64,000 nucleotides of DNA from Hevea brasiliensis (GCF_030052815.1 NC_079507.1:60163119-60227118), one strand, 5' to 3'. Positions 33,962 to 48,225 are shown, counted from the first letter of the stretch. Notes: generated from the sequence alone by a model not told the origin. Translations and numbers: made by a program.

Positions 33962-34532
33962 CTCCCTTCGTCTCAAAAAAATAGTCTACACTTCCTTTCT
34001 CGGTATCCCATAATAGTAGTCTTCTTTCCTCTTTTAAAAATTTATATTTTTTTAAGTGTACCCTCATGTAATTACACTTTAAAATAGTTAATGGCTTTTA
34101 TTTTTTTTTTCCAAGAAAGTAGAGTGCAGCGAATAATTCATTTATTATCAGTTTTGACCACAACATAAAAAAATAACAAAATTTATTATTGATTTCTCAC
34201 TACTTTAATTTATCACCACCTGAATGCTACTTTAACCTCTTTATATCAGTCAATATCACGAAAATGAGAAATTTTAAGGTTTCAATTAAAGGCATATTAC
34301 TGTAAATCACTACCTACAAAAGAAAACCAAATTGATGCTCTAGCCAATAATAGTAATTCTTTATATTTATCTTATATTTAATGCAATCCAAGTAATATTA
34401 CTCTAGCAAACAACTTTAATTAGGGGCACATAAGAAAAGAAACTTGAAAAAATTTTAGTTAAACTATGATAACCGAAATTCTCAATCCATGTACAAGAAG
34501 CAAAGTGGACTATTTTTTTAAGACGGAGGGAG
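33962..34532. mobile_element. Stowaway-like MITE (Tc1/mariner type)
   Basis: The left end is CTCCCTTCGTCTCAAAAAAA; the right end, read on the minus strand, is CTCCCTCCGTCTTAAAAAAA. These match the CTCCCTCCGT terminal repeat of Stowaway elements. The inverted repeats extend about 25 bp. The left flank is TA; the right flank is TG, so one copy of the expected TA target duplication has changed. No coding capacity in about 570 bp. Confidence 0.8.
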
Positions 34533-37500
34533 TGACTAAGATCAATAAGTAATTAAATTAAAAACTAGCTAGTTTTTTAATAAACGCGATCAAGACAATA
34601 ATTAAAAGATTGGCAAATGTTAAAAAAAAAAAGGCAATAAATATCAGGCACCCGTTTGTTAAAGCATCAATATCTGGAGCACTTATCAGTTATCCATCCA
34701 TATAACATAATAATAAATAGTATAACGAATATTTTTACAAGTAACATCAGATGACAATCACATTCTGATTTATGCTGTAGCTAGAGAATAGAAATTGTAA
34801 ATCTAAATGGCAGCTTATATGTGACTGGGAAGAGGTCCCCCACCGGTCGTTGCACATCTAAGGGAATTCAATTTTGTGCAATTAATGCCCTTCAAATGAA
34901 CCATGAATGGCCGTCATGGGGAGGATGGATAATGGTAACCCTTGCTTTTGGATTCTAGTTGGTAAATTTACCCTCAAGTTATAGTGCATATGGCTGCGGT
35001 CCTAAAACTAGCCTATCGGAGACACTGTCGAGGGCCATCGGATAAGGAACTATGATAAAGATAGCTATACTAATTAATGGCCATCTCTCTCCTTCTTCTC
35101 CATCTTTCTATTGGTTCTTAACCTAGACAGTAGTAGGTATCAACCCATCAATCCTGATTATTACCTTTGAATATATATTTGAATATATTTTTTTCTCAAT
35201 TAAGAGTGGGAGCTCTAGTATCAAGCACCTGATAATGACTACAAATCCAATATAACTATATTTCTATAAGAAAAAACGATTGAATTTGTTTAAAAACTAT
35301 AAACGCAAATAATAATATAGAATTATGATTTTTTTTTTCTTTTAGGTAAAAGAACAAAAGAAGACAGTGAAGTAACAAGAGAGGACTTTGCTGCTTTTCT
35401 TTAGCTGATTTCTGATGCTTCTGCAATCATTTTATCTATTTCGTTATTTTCTTTTGTTTCTGATGAAATATTTTCATGACAGATTGTAATTAGTTTGTTA
35501 AGCGAGTGTATTGGGTAGATGTGTTGATCAGGGTTTACTCTGCTGGTTTTTCTCCATTTTTTTCATTTCTTTTTTTTTTATATAAAATAATTGCTTATAA
35601 AAACAAGATAAGTAAAAGTTGAACAAATTAATGCGAGAAGAATGTATAATTTTATTGTACTTAGAAAAATATATATTTGAATTCAGTAAAATATTATAAA
35701 AGAACTTTTAGTAAATAAATTAATTAATCTTCTATTGGGAGGCAAAATAAAAGTTAGGTATCCAAATTATAAACAACAGTATGCATATCTGTTCAAATTG
35801 TCATTTTTCGGAAGCAAATCTTTGATATATGGAGATTTTCTCTTGAGAATATAGAACAGAGGGTGGCATCGATCCAATCAGCATCTTACAGACATCCTGT
35901 GCTTTTACGTTTTATATATATACTAATAATTAACGTGATTATTTAATTAATACAAAGGCAAGGTCTCTCCTTAACGTCATGAATGACTCCAAAACAAAGA
36001 GCAGGTGCGAATTTATGTTAAATTTTTAATCATCCATATACATATATATATAAGTATCTGTTTCAGACCATTCGATTAATCTTCAACTTAAATAGATACC
36101 CAAATGTCCATTATTGTTTAGTAGCAAAATTAAAAGCTTGCTGTCGTGTGGTTTCGGCGCCGATAATGTGATCACATGGAAATCCAACTTCTATAGATAG
36201 TGCACATCTTTCCTTTTTATAAAATAACCAAAAAAAAAAAAAAAGAGACAATTAAATTAGTCAATAGAAACCCTTTTTTGATTTCTATATATATTCAGTC
36301 ATATAACCCTTGAAGCCCACACAGAACCTTTTAGCATTCGCTTCTAAATTTACTTTTTTAAATTCAATCGTTATTTTCCATGATTTATCTGTAAATAAAA
36401 ATGTTTTTTCATGTGAAAGATTATGTTAAAAATCACTCACTAACTCTATTCACAATGTTTCTGCCTCAATCCTTTATTATAACCTTCAAAAAGGTGGACG
36501 AAAATGATATTAGCAGAAAGATGGTCAGCGTCGAGTCATTTTATTTACTTGTTTTGGACTTTGAACTAACAAGTTGATGTGTATCATATTTTTAGTGAAA
36601 TAATTTCTATATACAGATTGATTTGCTAATTTTACAAGCTTTAACCACACATTATATCCTGGCAATAAAAGTATATGTGCAGAAAAATATTCTCTAATAA
36701 CCATTATTGCTGGCAAAAGAATTAAAGATAGGCATGGCCCCTACATTTTAACCATACATATTTTTGTTCAAAAGTAGCTTCAAGTTCTTTCATGCAACTT
36801 GTGAGTCGAGCTCACGTGCAGAGTCTCTGATGATAGATGAACTTAGCAATTAATTCCCAAGGAATATGGGATGAGGGGGGGCCAAGTTCCATCTCTCTGT
36901 TCTATAATATGAGTGGTGTCCCCCAGCAAACCCAACCATCATCATCAAGTTGTAGAACTTGTAATTGTCTGCTATTTGAGAAAAAATGTTTCCAGTTTGG
37001 TCCTTACATGGTTTTTGCCAATGTGTATAAATTTTATGCTGTAAAGAAATGGTACCATCTTTCTATATATGGGTGATATGAAAATGTTCTAGGGGTTAGC
37101 TATCTCCTTCTTATAGGCTATTGCCTTGTTGACAAGGTATAGGGACCTAGAAAAACAAATGCTGTAATCCCCACTAGTGAAATGAAATCATTTCATTGGC
37201 CGTCAAATCACTCCCACAGCTAAATCAGAGTAGTCTGAGTCTGACAGTGCTGTGCACCATTATATGGGGACAAGTGTTTAGTACTAAGTGACAATTTGGT
37301 GCCAACAATAATGGCTCCAGTGAGTTATAAAGATTAACAGCAATCAGGGTTTGCATTTTCTTATGAACAGCAATTTAGGGTTTTCATTGTCTTTCATGTG
37401 TAAAAATCTTGTAATTCTAATAAGTTTAATTTTGGTTTAGAAATATTGAAATTATTTTTAGAACTGTAAAATTTGAAGAACTGTAAAATTTGAAGTTTGT

Positions 37501-38414
37501 ACTTAAGCTAAAAGCAAAAAATTAAAAAGAAATAAAATGTTATAATGGTTATTGATATTTGATAGCATAACATTATATATAAGAACAGACAGTGCAATTC
37601 ATTTTTATTATATTTTTTTTTCTTTATTAGGGTAAGCACTGCCCTGGATAGGGCTATATATAATTAATGTCTTATTATAAATAACACAGTGGATCAATTA
37701 CGCCCATCATCAACGAAAGCTAATTTGGATAATTTAATTTTGTCATCCACACTTAGCTAGACACTAATCACATGGTTATCAATCAAAACATTTTTAATTT
37801 ATATGTATGGACAGCATGATATTCCATTTTCCAAATTCTAATCTGATGATTCCCTTTCATTGTTAATATTCTTTTTATGGGGTCAATCATTAACTGAGGA
37901 TTAAACAGATCATTAAGTCTGTTAATAACTAATTCTAAAGAATTTAGTTATACTAACCCATCAGCATGCCAGCATGTTTTTTTGACTCATTTGGCGTCAA
38001 CAAATTAGTTATATGTTGCCTGCCAGCTCTGCTTTCCATTAAAATAAATAGCTTAATAATTAATAAATTTTAATTCAGTGATATTTAAATTATTTTTATG
38101 ACTATATAAATTTTAAATTCGAGTTATAAATAAAGCCAATTATATTAAAAATTAAAAAACTTAATGAAAAAATAAATGGGTAATTTTTGTTAATCATGTA
38201 CGTAAAAAAGTAATTAATTAAATAAATTTAATTAATGATTAATGCTTCTTTGTAAATTGACACTAAACATTAATCAATTAAGCAGATATTGAAAAATATC
38301 TGACAAGGGAGCAAATATCTAGTAAGAGACAATATCTAAGTTATAATTATTTGCTAGATATTATTGTAAGCTATGATTGATTTGCTAGAAACATAGGCAT
38401 CGATCGAATTGCAT

Positions 38415-38486
<72 letters not shown>

Positions 38487-39072
38487 AAAATAGAAAAGAT
38501 ATGTATATGATGATAAGAAGAAGAGAAAAAGGGAAAGATAATTTTGAAATAAAATTAATGTGTGAAAATTGAAAAATAATAATAAGAAAAATAAGGAAGA
38601 AGAAGAAGAAGATGTGAAGGTTAGTTGTGTACAATGACATTGTCGAGGAAAGGAGCAACAATTCACTTGTTGCTAGAGCATTATGCAGAGCCCATGTGCC
38701 ACGTGCGATGGACGGAGTAGATAGAAAGATATTTTCCACGTGTACACGCTGGTGCACATGCGCACTCACATGTGATGGCCCTCATTCATTATTATTGGCC
38801 TGAATCATGTTAAAGCATATTCTTCGCATTTTTTTTTTATTTTCCAATTGAGTCTAATTAAAATTCAACTCGAAATTTCATAATCTTAAATACTAATCTA
38901 ATAATACAGAGCTAAACTCATCAATATCTTCTTTACCTTTGATTTTGTGGGTTTTTTAAAACTATTATCGTTTGGTTTAATAATTAAAAGTAAATTATAA
39001 TTAAATATAAATAATTTATAATAATGTTTTATTATAATTAATGAGTCGATTTCATAATAAATTTAAATAATT
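34533..39072. other. AT-rich intergenic spacer, no gene seen
   Basis: Short frames at 36,525-36,716 and 36,837-37,076 have no recognisable domain. A (TA)n array lies at 38,417-38,483. A C-rich patch (34,830-35,060) and a mixed-composition patch (36,780-37,330) stand out from the AT-rich background and could be conserved non-coding or promoter sequence, but nothing specific is recognisable. Confidence 0.5.
38417..38483. repeat. (TA)n microsatellite, about 33 units
   Basis: Uninterrupted AT/TA dinucleotides. Unlike the two arrays around the viral cluster, no viral DNA is attached. Confidence 0.95.
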
Positions 39073-40396
39073 TGTAACACCCCTAATTTTAAATTTATTA
39101 TTTCATGGATAAATATTAATATTTTATTTTATTTAAATTTTTAGAAATTATTTGAAATTTTTCAAATTTTAAAAATCAGGTTTGATTTTTCAAAAATATA
39201 AAACTTTGATATTTTTAAAAATTAATTTAAAGACCAAGTGGCAAAACTAAAAATATATTTGGACTCTAAGAATTTTTTTGAGTTTTCTAGAATTTTTTTG
39301 AAATTTTTGGGCCTCGTTTTCGGTCCCAAGGCAGAGAAAAAATTCAAAATTTTGTATCTTGAATCGAACCAGCTGAATCAAATCAAATATGATCGGACCA
39401 ATCGAATCGAACCGGCCAGCTCCTTTTTTTTCTTCCTCTAGGCGTGTTCCTGACCCCTCTTCCTCTCTCCCGTTTTCTCTCTCCTCCCCACGCTGCGCCG
39501 CCACCACCCCAGCCTCTCCACCTCCCCCGCGCGCCACTCCAGCCTTTCACCACTGTCGCCGGCCTTCCAGGCGGCCGGAAATGACGCACGAAGCTCCCCC
39601 TGCTCGAGCGGCTTTTCGGCTTCACAATCAAAATTCGGCCGATTCGGCCACTGTTTGGGCTAGGGCTTGTGTCTAAACTCATCTACACCTCGAGAGTTTT
39701 CCATAGACACCAAGAACACCAAAATCCATCGAGCGGTTTGCCCAATTTTTGTCCTAGAAGTTTTAGCCTATTTCAACTTTTGAGCTAGATTTCTCGCAAA
39801 CCGTGAAACCCATAAGAAAACCGAGAGTACCAGAGCACTCCACTTGTCGAGAGCTTTACGGCAATATAAATTTCAAAATTTTCAGACATCATTTTTTTGT
39901 GGGTCCCACGAAACTTCGTAGTATTTTTTCGAGCACTAAATGAGCTTAGAAAATTTCGTAAAAATTATGTACTAACCCCCGTATTGTGGGCTTCATGTAG
40001 GTACCTTCAATTTGGGGAAATTTGACGGTTGTCCGGATCTGTAAATTTCCAGCCAGATAGACAGACTACCAAAAAAGCCTTAGAATTGGGTCAAAATTTT
40101 AGCTGCCCCACCACTATCAAATGTCCCGAGCGCGTCCCCGAGGTCGAAATCGGTATAGGTAAACCCGAAACTTACTTTTTTTTAATTGTTTAGTGCTTGA
40201 ATTGGATTAGAAATCCGTAAAATGTTCGTGGTAGCTCAGAAAATTATAATTCCTTTTGCATTAGCGTAGTAATGATGCTAAGGACCGCGGGGTAAAGTTT
40301 TAGAATTTTTAGAACTCATTTAGGTAGTTTTTGCAAAAGGATTAAATTATGAGAACTAAACTGTAATTTCACATATTGTGATTGATGACTGTTTGA

Positions 40397-42450
40397 TGTT
40401 AGTAGTATGCCCTAGAGCATATCATTTAGTATATATCTTGTACATATTTTTATTAATAAAAGGTATTTCCACTTTTCCATTTACATAATATATTTATGTG
40501 TAATAGAAAAAGTCCATTGATATTTTGTTCGAAATTCTATTATTAAGTTGTTAAGAATATGAGTGATAGTATTTCTAGTACAAAGTATCATAAATAAGTT
40601 CACAATCGAAGATATTTCACAATAAGGGCATGACTTATCCAGAAAGATTGTATTCATGTTTATTCCCAAGTTATTTATATGAGATATAAATAAGATAGAA
40701 TGGTGAGTCTCATGCCATATAACAAACATGATAGGCACTTATACATTATAAGTAGGCCGAACCAGTGACACTTATGACAAGCACTTGGAGTTTACTCTTG
40801 TCAATGTATTGTCATAAATCATATCAGTGCATATAATCGTTAGATCTAAGATAGCACAGTTATCTTGTATATAGGTGATTTGAGTTTGATACTGCTTTCA
40901 TACTTGTACTATGTATGGATATATGGGCATGTGTTTACTCCTACTAGTTATATATGGAGGTAGGTGTTGATCAAGATGGAATCTGTTCTTCTAAGTAAAT
41001 AGAGATAAAATTCTATGTTCATTTAATTGTTCTTGATGTTTCAAGTTCCTGGCCAGGACATATAGATTTAATCAGAAAATAGTTTCTGATGAGAAAATCT
41101 TTTTAATCAAGAACTGGAATTAAAAGAGAACATAATATTCATAGCAAATGGGGTTTGACATAAACCATGACTCTAGCTTGAATTGGGATTTTTAACAGAG
41201 AGATTCTAGTGCATGGTAATATATGATTATAGATTCATTTAAGGTAAATCTTATTACTGATTAGGTGGTCATAGCATGCTATGCTAGGTGTTAACCATGG
41301 TCTATGAGGTGCATAAAATGATTTAGAGAAATCATTTATAGTAAGAAAGAGTTCTGATTATATTAAGAGTTGATATCATGTCTTATTGCCAATTAGTGAT
41401 AAGTCTAGTAAGTCACACACATACACAAGTAATCATCAAATTAAATATGATTTAATTAATTAAAGAGTTTAATTGATTAATTAAATAGGTTTGGTTTGCA
41501 ATTAGATTGCAAAGTCCCTGGCATGGCTTGAAACCAAATCTAGATTATTGGATGTATAGTATAAATTAAATTTATATTTAAAGTGTTTAAATATGAATTT
41601 AATTAATGAGAAATTAATTAATAAAGATTAATTGATTGATTTATATTTGATATAAATTGATTAAAAGAAGAGAAATAATTATTTTGGATTGAGAACTCAA
41701 AATTAAGACACAGGGGCATTTTGGTCATTTCACAGGGTGACATGTGGCACCATGAGATGGTGACATATGGCATTACACATAAGCTTGTCAAATTTCTTTT
41801 AATCATGTAAGATGATTAAAATTAAGATTAAATATAGGTTTGACACTTGGCACAATGTGATTGGGTAAATTAAACCTAGAACCAATCAGAGGGTGACATG
41901 TGTCAAGGGTTTAAGTGGTAACCTAGCTATATAAGTGTTGTTATGAAAAGAAAACAATACAACCAGCAGCTGATATCTTTGGTGCTGCCACCCAAGAAGC
42001 TCTCCCTTCTCTTCATCTTCTTCTCTCATGTATTCCAAGAGATTAGCAAACAATCTCTTGAATTAAAAATACTAGAAATTATTTCTAGTGTTCTGTTTAC
42101 ATCTTTAATCTCTTAAAAGGCAAAACTTGATTTTCTAATTAATAGAAAAAGCTTTAGAAGCTGTTCAAGGGCTGCCATAGGTGAACTTGATATGGACAAG
42201 CTAGAGAGACAACATCTGGTGTCCTGAAGACGCATCCCAAAGGCACAAATACGCTGCAGTGCATCAATAGGTTAATTTATTTATTCTTGATCTAATCTAG
42301 GGTTCTAAAATTAATCTGATTAATTCTAAAATCTTAAATGGCAAATACAGATCCAAAAACATATTAAAAGAGCTTTAATATGTTGTTTATCATTGAAATC
42401 AAATAGATAAAAATAAATCTTGCATGATGCATGTGACCCTAGGTTCAGGA
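40397..42450. mobile_element. Nested LTR-like insertion, no coding capacity
   Basis: Sequence from TGTTAGTAGTATGCCCTAG to about gaccctaggttcagg interrupts the outer element. It is much more AT-rich than the flanks. It has a TATA box (ctatataag, about 41,927-41,935) followed by transcribed-leader-like sequence, as in the U3/R of copia-type LTRs. The right end and target duplication could not be fixed by eye. Confidence 0.45.
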
Positions 42451-42917
42451 GGGGCTGTGTGATGTGATTGAGTTGTGAGTGTATAGTTTGTAGTTATAGA
42501 AGTGCGTTTTAAGCCCTTTTGCAAGTTGGGTAGGTCATAAGTATAGGAGAGACTCTTCCGAATTTTCGACACGACTTAGAACATCTTTAGTCTTTTTTTA
42601 GCTTGTATTGAATCAAATGTACTAAATAATTGTAATAAAATTGCCAGGTGAGTCGGGACAGCCTTTCTCCTCCGCCCAGCCGCCACAGTGACTGTGATTA
42701 AGTCTGTGAGTAAAATATTAATTTTAATTGTAATTTCGATATTATTATATGTTCAAACATGCCCATGCATCACTTATATGTATATATCTATGTAGTTAAA
42801 CTCTAGGCACGTTTTATATTGCATTCACGACTGTTAAAGTGTCATGGATGTTGTTTGTGGTAATTTGAAGCAGTGTGCGTGTGGTATAGTGTTGAATATG
42901 GACAGGACAGGTAAACA

Positions 42918-43031
42918 CGGCTTGAGATCTTCGTTGGGACACGGTCCTTCGGGGTAGACACGGCTTGAGTTCTTCGCTGGAACTCCGAATTTGATTTATT
43001 AAACGAAAGTCCGGCTTGAGATCTTCGCTGG
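42918..43031. repeat. Triplicated motif inside the outer LTR-type element
   Basis: cggcttgag followed by (a/t)tcttcg(c/t)tgg occurs at 42,918, 42,961 and 43,012. Spacing is 43 and 51 bp. Confidence 0.85.
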
Positions 43032-45295
43032 CAAATGTTGGATTAAGAAGGCTGTATAGGGGATCAGCTCTCATATATGTATTATTTGACACTCTCGAGT
43101 GTGTGAGTGCTCCAAATTGCCTTTTTGATGTGATTTGTATGAAATTTATGACGATGTTGTATTCCACTCCACAAGGTGTATTAGTTTTAGATAGCTATAG
43201 AGATTATGGTTAAAATTGATAATACTCTCTGAGTCGAACGCTCACTCCTGTTCATTATTTTTCCAGGCTACAGGAGGATTATTGTTGTGGTTAATCTGCT
43301 TTTCTTTTTCGCAGGTTATCTATTAATGTCTGTAATATTTGTATAATTCTGTTAACTCCTAGAGTTTCCGCATATATTAGAAATATTTATTTGATATGGG
43401 TCTGTAATATATTTTGTCATGTTTGACCTGTAAACTTATTATAGGTATGTATGTTGGACTGGATGAGAGAGCTGAGCTCCCATTTGACTTTATGTTATTA
43501 TGAGTATGTGGAGAGTAAGTTGAGCTCCCCAATTGATTATATATTATGTTTACAGGTCGGATAAGTAAAAAACTCTTAGTTAAAAGGTCAATTTTATGGC
43601 TGGACTCTATTCGATAGAATTCTTGAAATTGGGTCCAAATGGGCCTTAGAGTTGGGTTGAGGAATAGTTAGGCTTACTATGAGCCTCGGGAGCTTTAGGC
43701 TGGCCTAGTTCTTAGTGTCGGTCCGGCCCATAGGTTGGGTCGTGACATAATTATTCATTAATCAATGGTTTTTAAAATGCACATTAGAAAAATTTTAATT
43801 TTACTTATGTGCTCAAAATTAAAGAACTGAAATTGAGAGTCTTTAACACAATTAAAATTTCAGTCAATATATCATGGAGAGATTATTATTAAAAAATATT
43901 ATTACTAATAAAAAAAGAGTACTAATGATTATTATTTCACGATTTATGTATGTATATGATTATATGTGAGCATGTTTCTTTTCCAATCATGAATAAAATA
44001 ATTTATAACTTCTTTTTAAAAAAATAATCTTTTATTTTATTAGCTAAAAATGGGTTGAACCCATTTTGATACATATGTAGATATATTATATAGGGATGAC
44101 AAAACTCACTATACTTAAACTTGATTAACGATTTAATTTTTGTCTAATAAGCAGTAAGTTCAATTTATTAAGAGGAAAAGGTATAGTGGGAAAAACCAGC
44201 AAGAATACCCTTTGATAAATAGATTCACTGCATACACTCATCTATTAAATTACTTATAATTTACTGATAAAAAAAAACTCCACAATAATTATTATCCTAC
44301 AATATTAACTTTTGGGATTAAACTCGGTCTCTTTTCTCAACATGTTATTAAAGTCTATCTGTTTCAATGTTGGATCACTTATAGATATGTTTGCCTTGAA
44401 ATTTTATACTTCAGATATTCATATCTAAGCGTGAGAGTGATATATTATCCCATATTGATTTGAAATAGAATTTTATACTAAATATAAAATTTAGCCAAAC
44501 ATTTTTCTCATTAAATTAGTTTTTGGAGTACGGTTAGTTTCAGTACATTTTCTCAAAAATAATAACAAAAATAGACGTTGAAACTCAACTCTTGAGATGA
44601 ACCACCCACTTTTGTAAGTTGATTAGCAAAAGTGTTCGCCTTCCTTAAACACTTAGAAGAAAATTTTATCTGCATTAGTTATCGAGGTTTATAATGGGTA
44701 TGATGAAGATTAATAATTATGCTTTTAGTATTGATCAATATATATAATATGGTTAGGCAGCAGCAGGTAAGACTAATCAAATCCAAAATCTGATGTGGGA
44801 TGCAATTTTTTAATTACCATTTCCACACTTAAGCAGCGGCTTTCTATTTGATTAAAAGCTTTCCAAAGCATGCTAATGAATAATGTTTGGGAAATGGGAC
44901 GCAAATCATGTGGTCCTCTCCTTTTTCCTTTCACAAATCCATAAAAGAAGAGGTGGGGAACCCAAAATATAATAATTGGAAGATTCCCTAACCGACCTGA
45001 CTGGCTGGAAATAAACTACCAACTGCCAATACCCACCTAACTCTACCACTCAATATCTAATGCTATATAATTTCCTTTTTTTTTTTTTTTCTATTTTCAA
45101 AAGCTTATATCTTATTGGTAAACATTAGCTATACCCAGCTTAGATTTCTCTCTCTATACATACATGGGTCCTCTCTCTTTTTCCCTTCCTTTTTATAAGT
45201 CTTGTTGGATGTTGGTTTCTTGGTCTTGCCTCTATGCATGCACTCTTTTAAAAGAGAGTCAAAAATTTCTCCTATAAAATCATAAGAACATAGAT

Positions 45296-45296
45296 G

Positions 45297-45362
<66 letters not shown>
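45296..45362. repeat. (TAA)n trinucleotide microsatellite, about 22 units
   Basis: Uninterrupted AAT/TAA units; the poly-Tyr frame on the minus strand is an artefact of it. Confidence 0.95.
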
Positions 45363-47471
45363 TCCAAAATTAGGTTTAAGTTTCTTATTTAATGGGAAGA
45401 GGTTGAGATGAAACCATGCCATTAGATTATAGTCAAAAGTTGGCAATAAGTGGGGCTCCTAAAAGAAATAAAGAAGAGATAGAGATATGAGATGGGATTG
45501 TGTTAGGTAGCACATGGCATGCACAGAAAATAAATGGGAAAGAAAGAATTATCATGAGGTTGGTTGGATATGTTTGATGACAATCAAAAAGTAGAGTATC
45601 TTCACACTACGAAGGAGAGAAAATTTATCTTAGTCCTAAATTAGAAGAAGGTGTTACTTAATTTAAAATTTATTATAATTATATTAAAAATTATTTAAAG
45701 AAAGGTTGATGAATTAATTATTTAATTATATTCCAAAAAAAAAAAATTACGCATTCTAATCAAGAGTTTTACACGCTATCACTTAGCTACAAATATTAGT
45801 TTTGTACCTAATTTGTATCCCCTTATCCCTTATTGACATCACCAGAAAGTGGTTCCTATTTGTCTAAAATTGCCAGTACTTTTAATTGTTTCTTGGGTTA
45901 ATTATTCTTGATACATGAACCATATGATTTGGTCTAATAGAATGGGAAACATCCATTCTTTTACAAAAGTAGCAATCTTGCAATTCTGGATAGGCCACGA
46001 AGAACTATAATTGTAACATTGTCAAGTTAGGTCGTTTGTATATGTACGTATGTTTCTTAAGAGTTTAGGAGTGTATACAAATCACACAAATCTTTTAAAG
46101 ATGCTTATTATCAGTTAAACAAAAGGAAAGTGACAACCACTATAATTCGGAACTTCATTTATTAAAAAACAAAATTCCTTGTTTGGAAGTGCACCCACCA
46201 ATCCTAAGCCAACTTGTCAACGTTAATGGAGGAAAAAGAATACTTCTCATTTACTGAAACTAATAAATTTTATTTTTTTAATACATATTTAATCGCAACA
46301 TATTAATAAATTGAAAAATAAACTGTTATCTAAAAAAAAGTAATCGATAATTTAAGATAATAATAAAAAAAAGGGTAAGCCTATTTTATGAGATTATAGA
46401 GTAATAAATTTTTTTTTTAATTATATAAGTTAAAAAAAGATATAATTTGAGTAAAAATAAAAATTTTAGGGCTCAATTGAATGTAAATTTTCGCGAAAAG
46501 CTCAATAATAAAAATATAAAAAGATTACAAGCTTAAAAATGAATGTAATATTTTCATTAATTTAAAATTTTTAATTTTTTTATTATATCTATTATAAAAT
46601 ACTGTAATATGAGCAAAGATAAAAATTTAAAGACTCAATCAAACACAAATTTCCATGAAGTGCTCAATATAAAAAAAAAAAAAAAAATCAAAGGGTTAAA
46701 ATGGGTTTTTTCTTTATGGAACAAGCAAGTTGCAATGTAAGGGTCAAATTCATGAATGCGTAAAAGACCCATTTTTCTGATTTGGGTTTTCATATCATTA
46801 ATTCAGTCAGCAAAATGAATAAGCTCGGTCTCCACTTGAGCATATGCCAATGTCGCCACCCAAAATGTTATAATCTTATCCACTTGTTTGTGTAGAGGAC
46901 TTTCCATTAATTCTTCAAGTGTACCTCATTGCATTGATAGTTTTATTTTAACCCAAATTCAACTTCAATGTCATATACTATCATTCAATTAAAACTCATT
47001 AGTTATGTATGAATAGTTTTCTATATAGAGTTTGACAAATTCAATCTGGAGCTGCAGTGCGTGGTGTACCCAGGAAGAGAATGAGGGCCTGCCTAGCCCC
47101 CCAAGATTATGCAAAAAAATATGCCTATAAGTTTTGTTTTTTTTTTTTTCAATTTGGCTCTCCTTCACCCATTCTGCACCCCTCAACTCAAATCCAATAG
47201 GCAAAGCCGGTTTGGAATGGGTCTGAATTGAAATCAGACCTATGATATTTAGATACGTATAGTGAATTATTGAAATTAATAATTATACCGAATGAAAACT
47301 TTCCATCAACGTAATGAGTAAAGTAAACAGCATTTAATCTGATATGATGTTTGTGATATTGCCATTGCAGTCTTAGAGGGCAAGTGCTAGTTTAAGTGTT
47401 GGCACTTAACTTAACATGGAAAAATAATTCAAAGTCTCCAGCATTTGCTCCGTACGTCTTGTCGTCTATAT

Positions 47472-47473
<2 letters not shown>

Positions 47474-47507
<34 letters not shown>

Positions 47508-47531
47508 AATAAAGAGAGAGAGAGAGAGAGA
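47474..47531. repeat. Compound (AT)n ... (GA)n microsatellite
   Basis: About 15 AT units, a short gtaaataa spacer, then about 10 AG/GA units. Confidence 0.9.
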
Positions 47532-47892
47532 TGGTTTACAACTCCAATATTATCCTATCATTCTTCCATTAGTTGCCACAAATAAATTCTATATTAATCT
47601 ACAATATGGACAGAAGAAAAGATAAACATCATCATGGAATTGGATGAAAATTTATGAAAAATTGTTTTGAAATTAATTACTTCTTATGTCATTCATTCGT
47701 AGTCATGATATATGTATTAATGTAAAATTTTTATTTTCCTCTATTATGTTTTTTTTTAACGATGAATTTACTTATATAAAAAATTGTTGTAATTAAATTA
47801 ACCCAAACTTTATTGATTATATTAGATTTTTCTGTGCAAGTCAACCATTAAATTTTACCCTCATGTCTTAAATAGAAATTCTTCTATATTGA

Positions 47893-48225
47893 CACTACAA
47901 TAAATATTAAAACTAACAATAAAAATTTTATAGCAATAATCATTTAATTACATATAAAATTAATATATGATAACATTGTAAATAATTGTCGATCATAATA
48001 CATAAAAAAATATAAAGTAATAATTATCATTAAAAAATATTATAATAATAATTATTACTACTAATAATTTTTTTTTCAATAATCACAATTTTATTATAAA
48101 ATATATGGTCACAATTTTATAATATAATATGCATCAATTCTGTTGCTGCTATAAATTTATGACAATAAATTTTATACATTTGATAGTAAAATTTATTGTT
48201 ATTAAAATTAACATTTATTGTAGTG
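47893..48225. mobile_element. CACTA-type MITE (333 bp)
   Basis: Ends CACTACAATAAATATTAA and its imperfect inverse TTAACATTTATTGTAGTG, with inverted repeats extending about 35 bp. The 3-bp duplication TGA on both sides (47,890-47,892 and 48,226-48,228) is diagnostic of CACTA (En/Spm) transposition. No coding capacity, so it would depend on a transposase elsewhere. Confidence 0.85.

Larger units (their letters stand above)
39073..43747. mobile_element. LTR-type insertion with TAATT target duplications (solo-LTR-like)
   Basis: Begins TGTAACACCCC and ends GGGTCGTGACA (TG...CA with near-inverted termini) and is flanked by perfect 5-bp duplications TAATT (39,068-39,072 and 43,748-43,752). No reading frame for gag or pol and no internal copy of the termini, so it looks like a solo LTR enlarged by a second insertion (40,397 to about 42,450). 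A GC-rich patch at 39,390-39,680 and a triplicated motif at 42,918-43,031 lie inside. The family is probably Ty3/gypsy by its end sequences, but this is not proven. Confidence 0.75.
43753..47892. other. AT-rich intergenic spacer, no gene seen
   Basis: No coding evidence. A diverged duplication of about 60 bp occurs at 46,450-46,510 and 46,611-46,671 (both with ataaaaattt and gctcaata). Simple repeats at 45,296-45,362 and 47,474-47,531 are listed separately. Confidence 0.55.

Noticed and set aside
39247..39682. Overlapping frames of 95-99 codons in the GC-rich patch
   Set aside because: Open on both strands because of GC-rich, Pro/Arg-rich composition; no domain seen. Kept only as a finding about composition.
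43016..43213. 65-codon plus-strand frame (and 42,814-43,167 minus)
   Set aside because: Lies within the LTR-type element and the triplicated motif; no domain.
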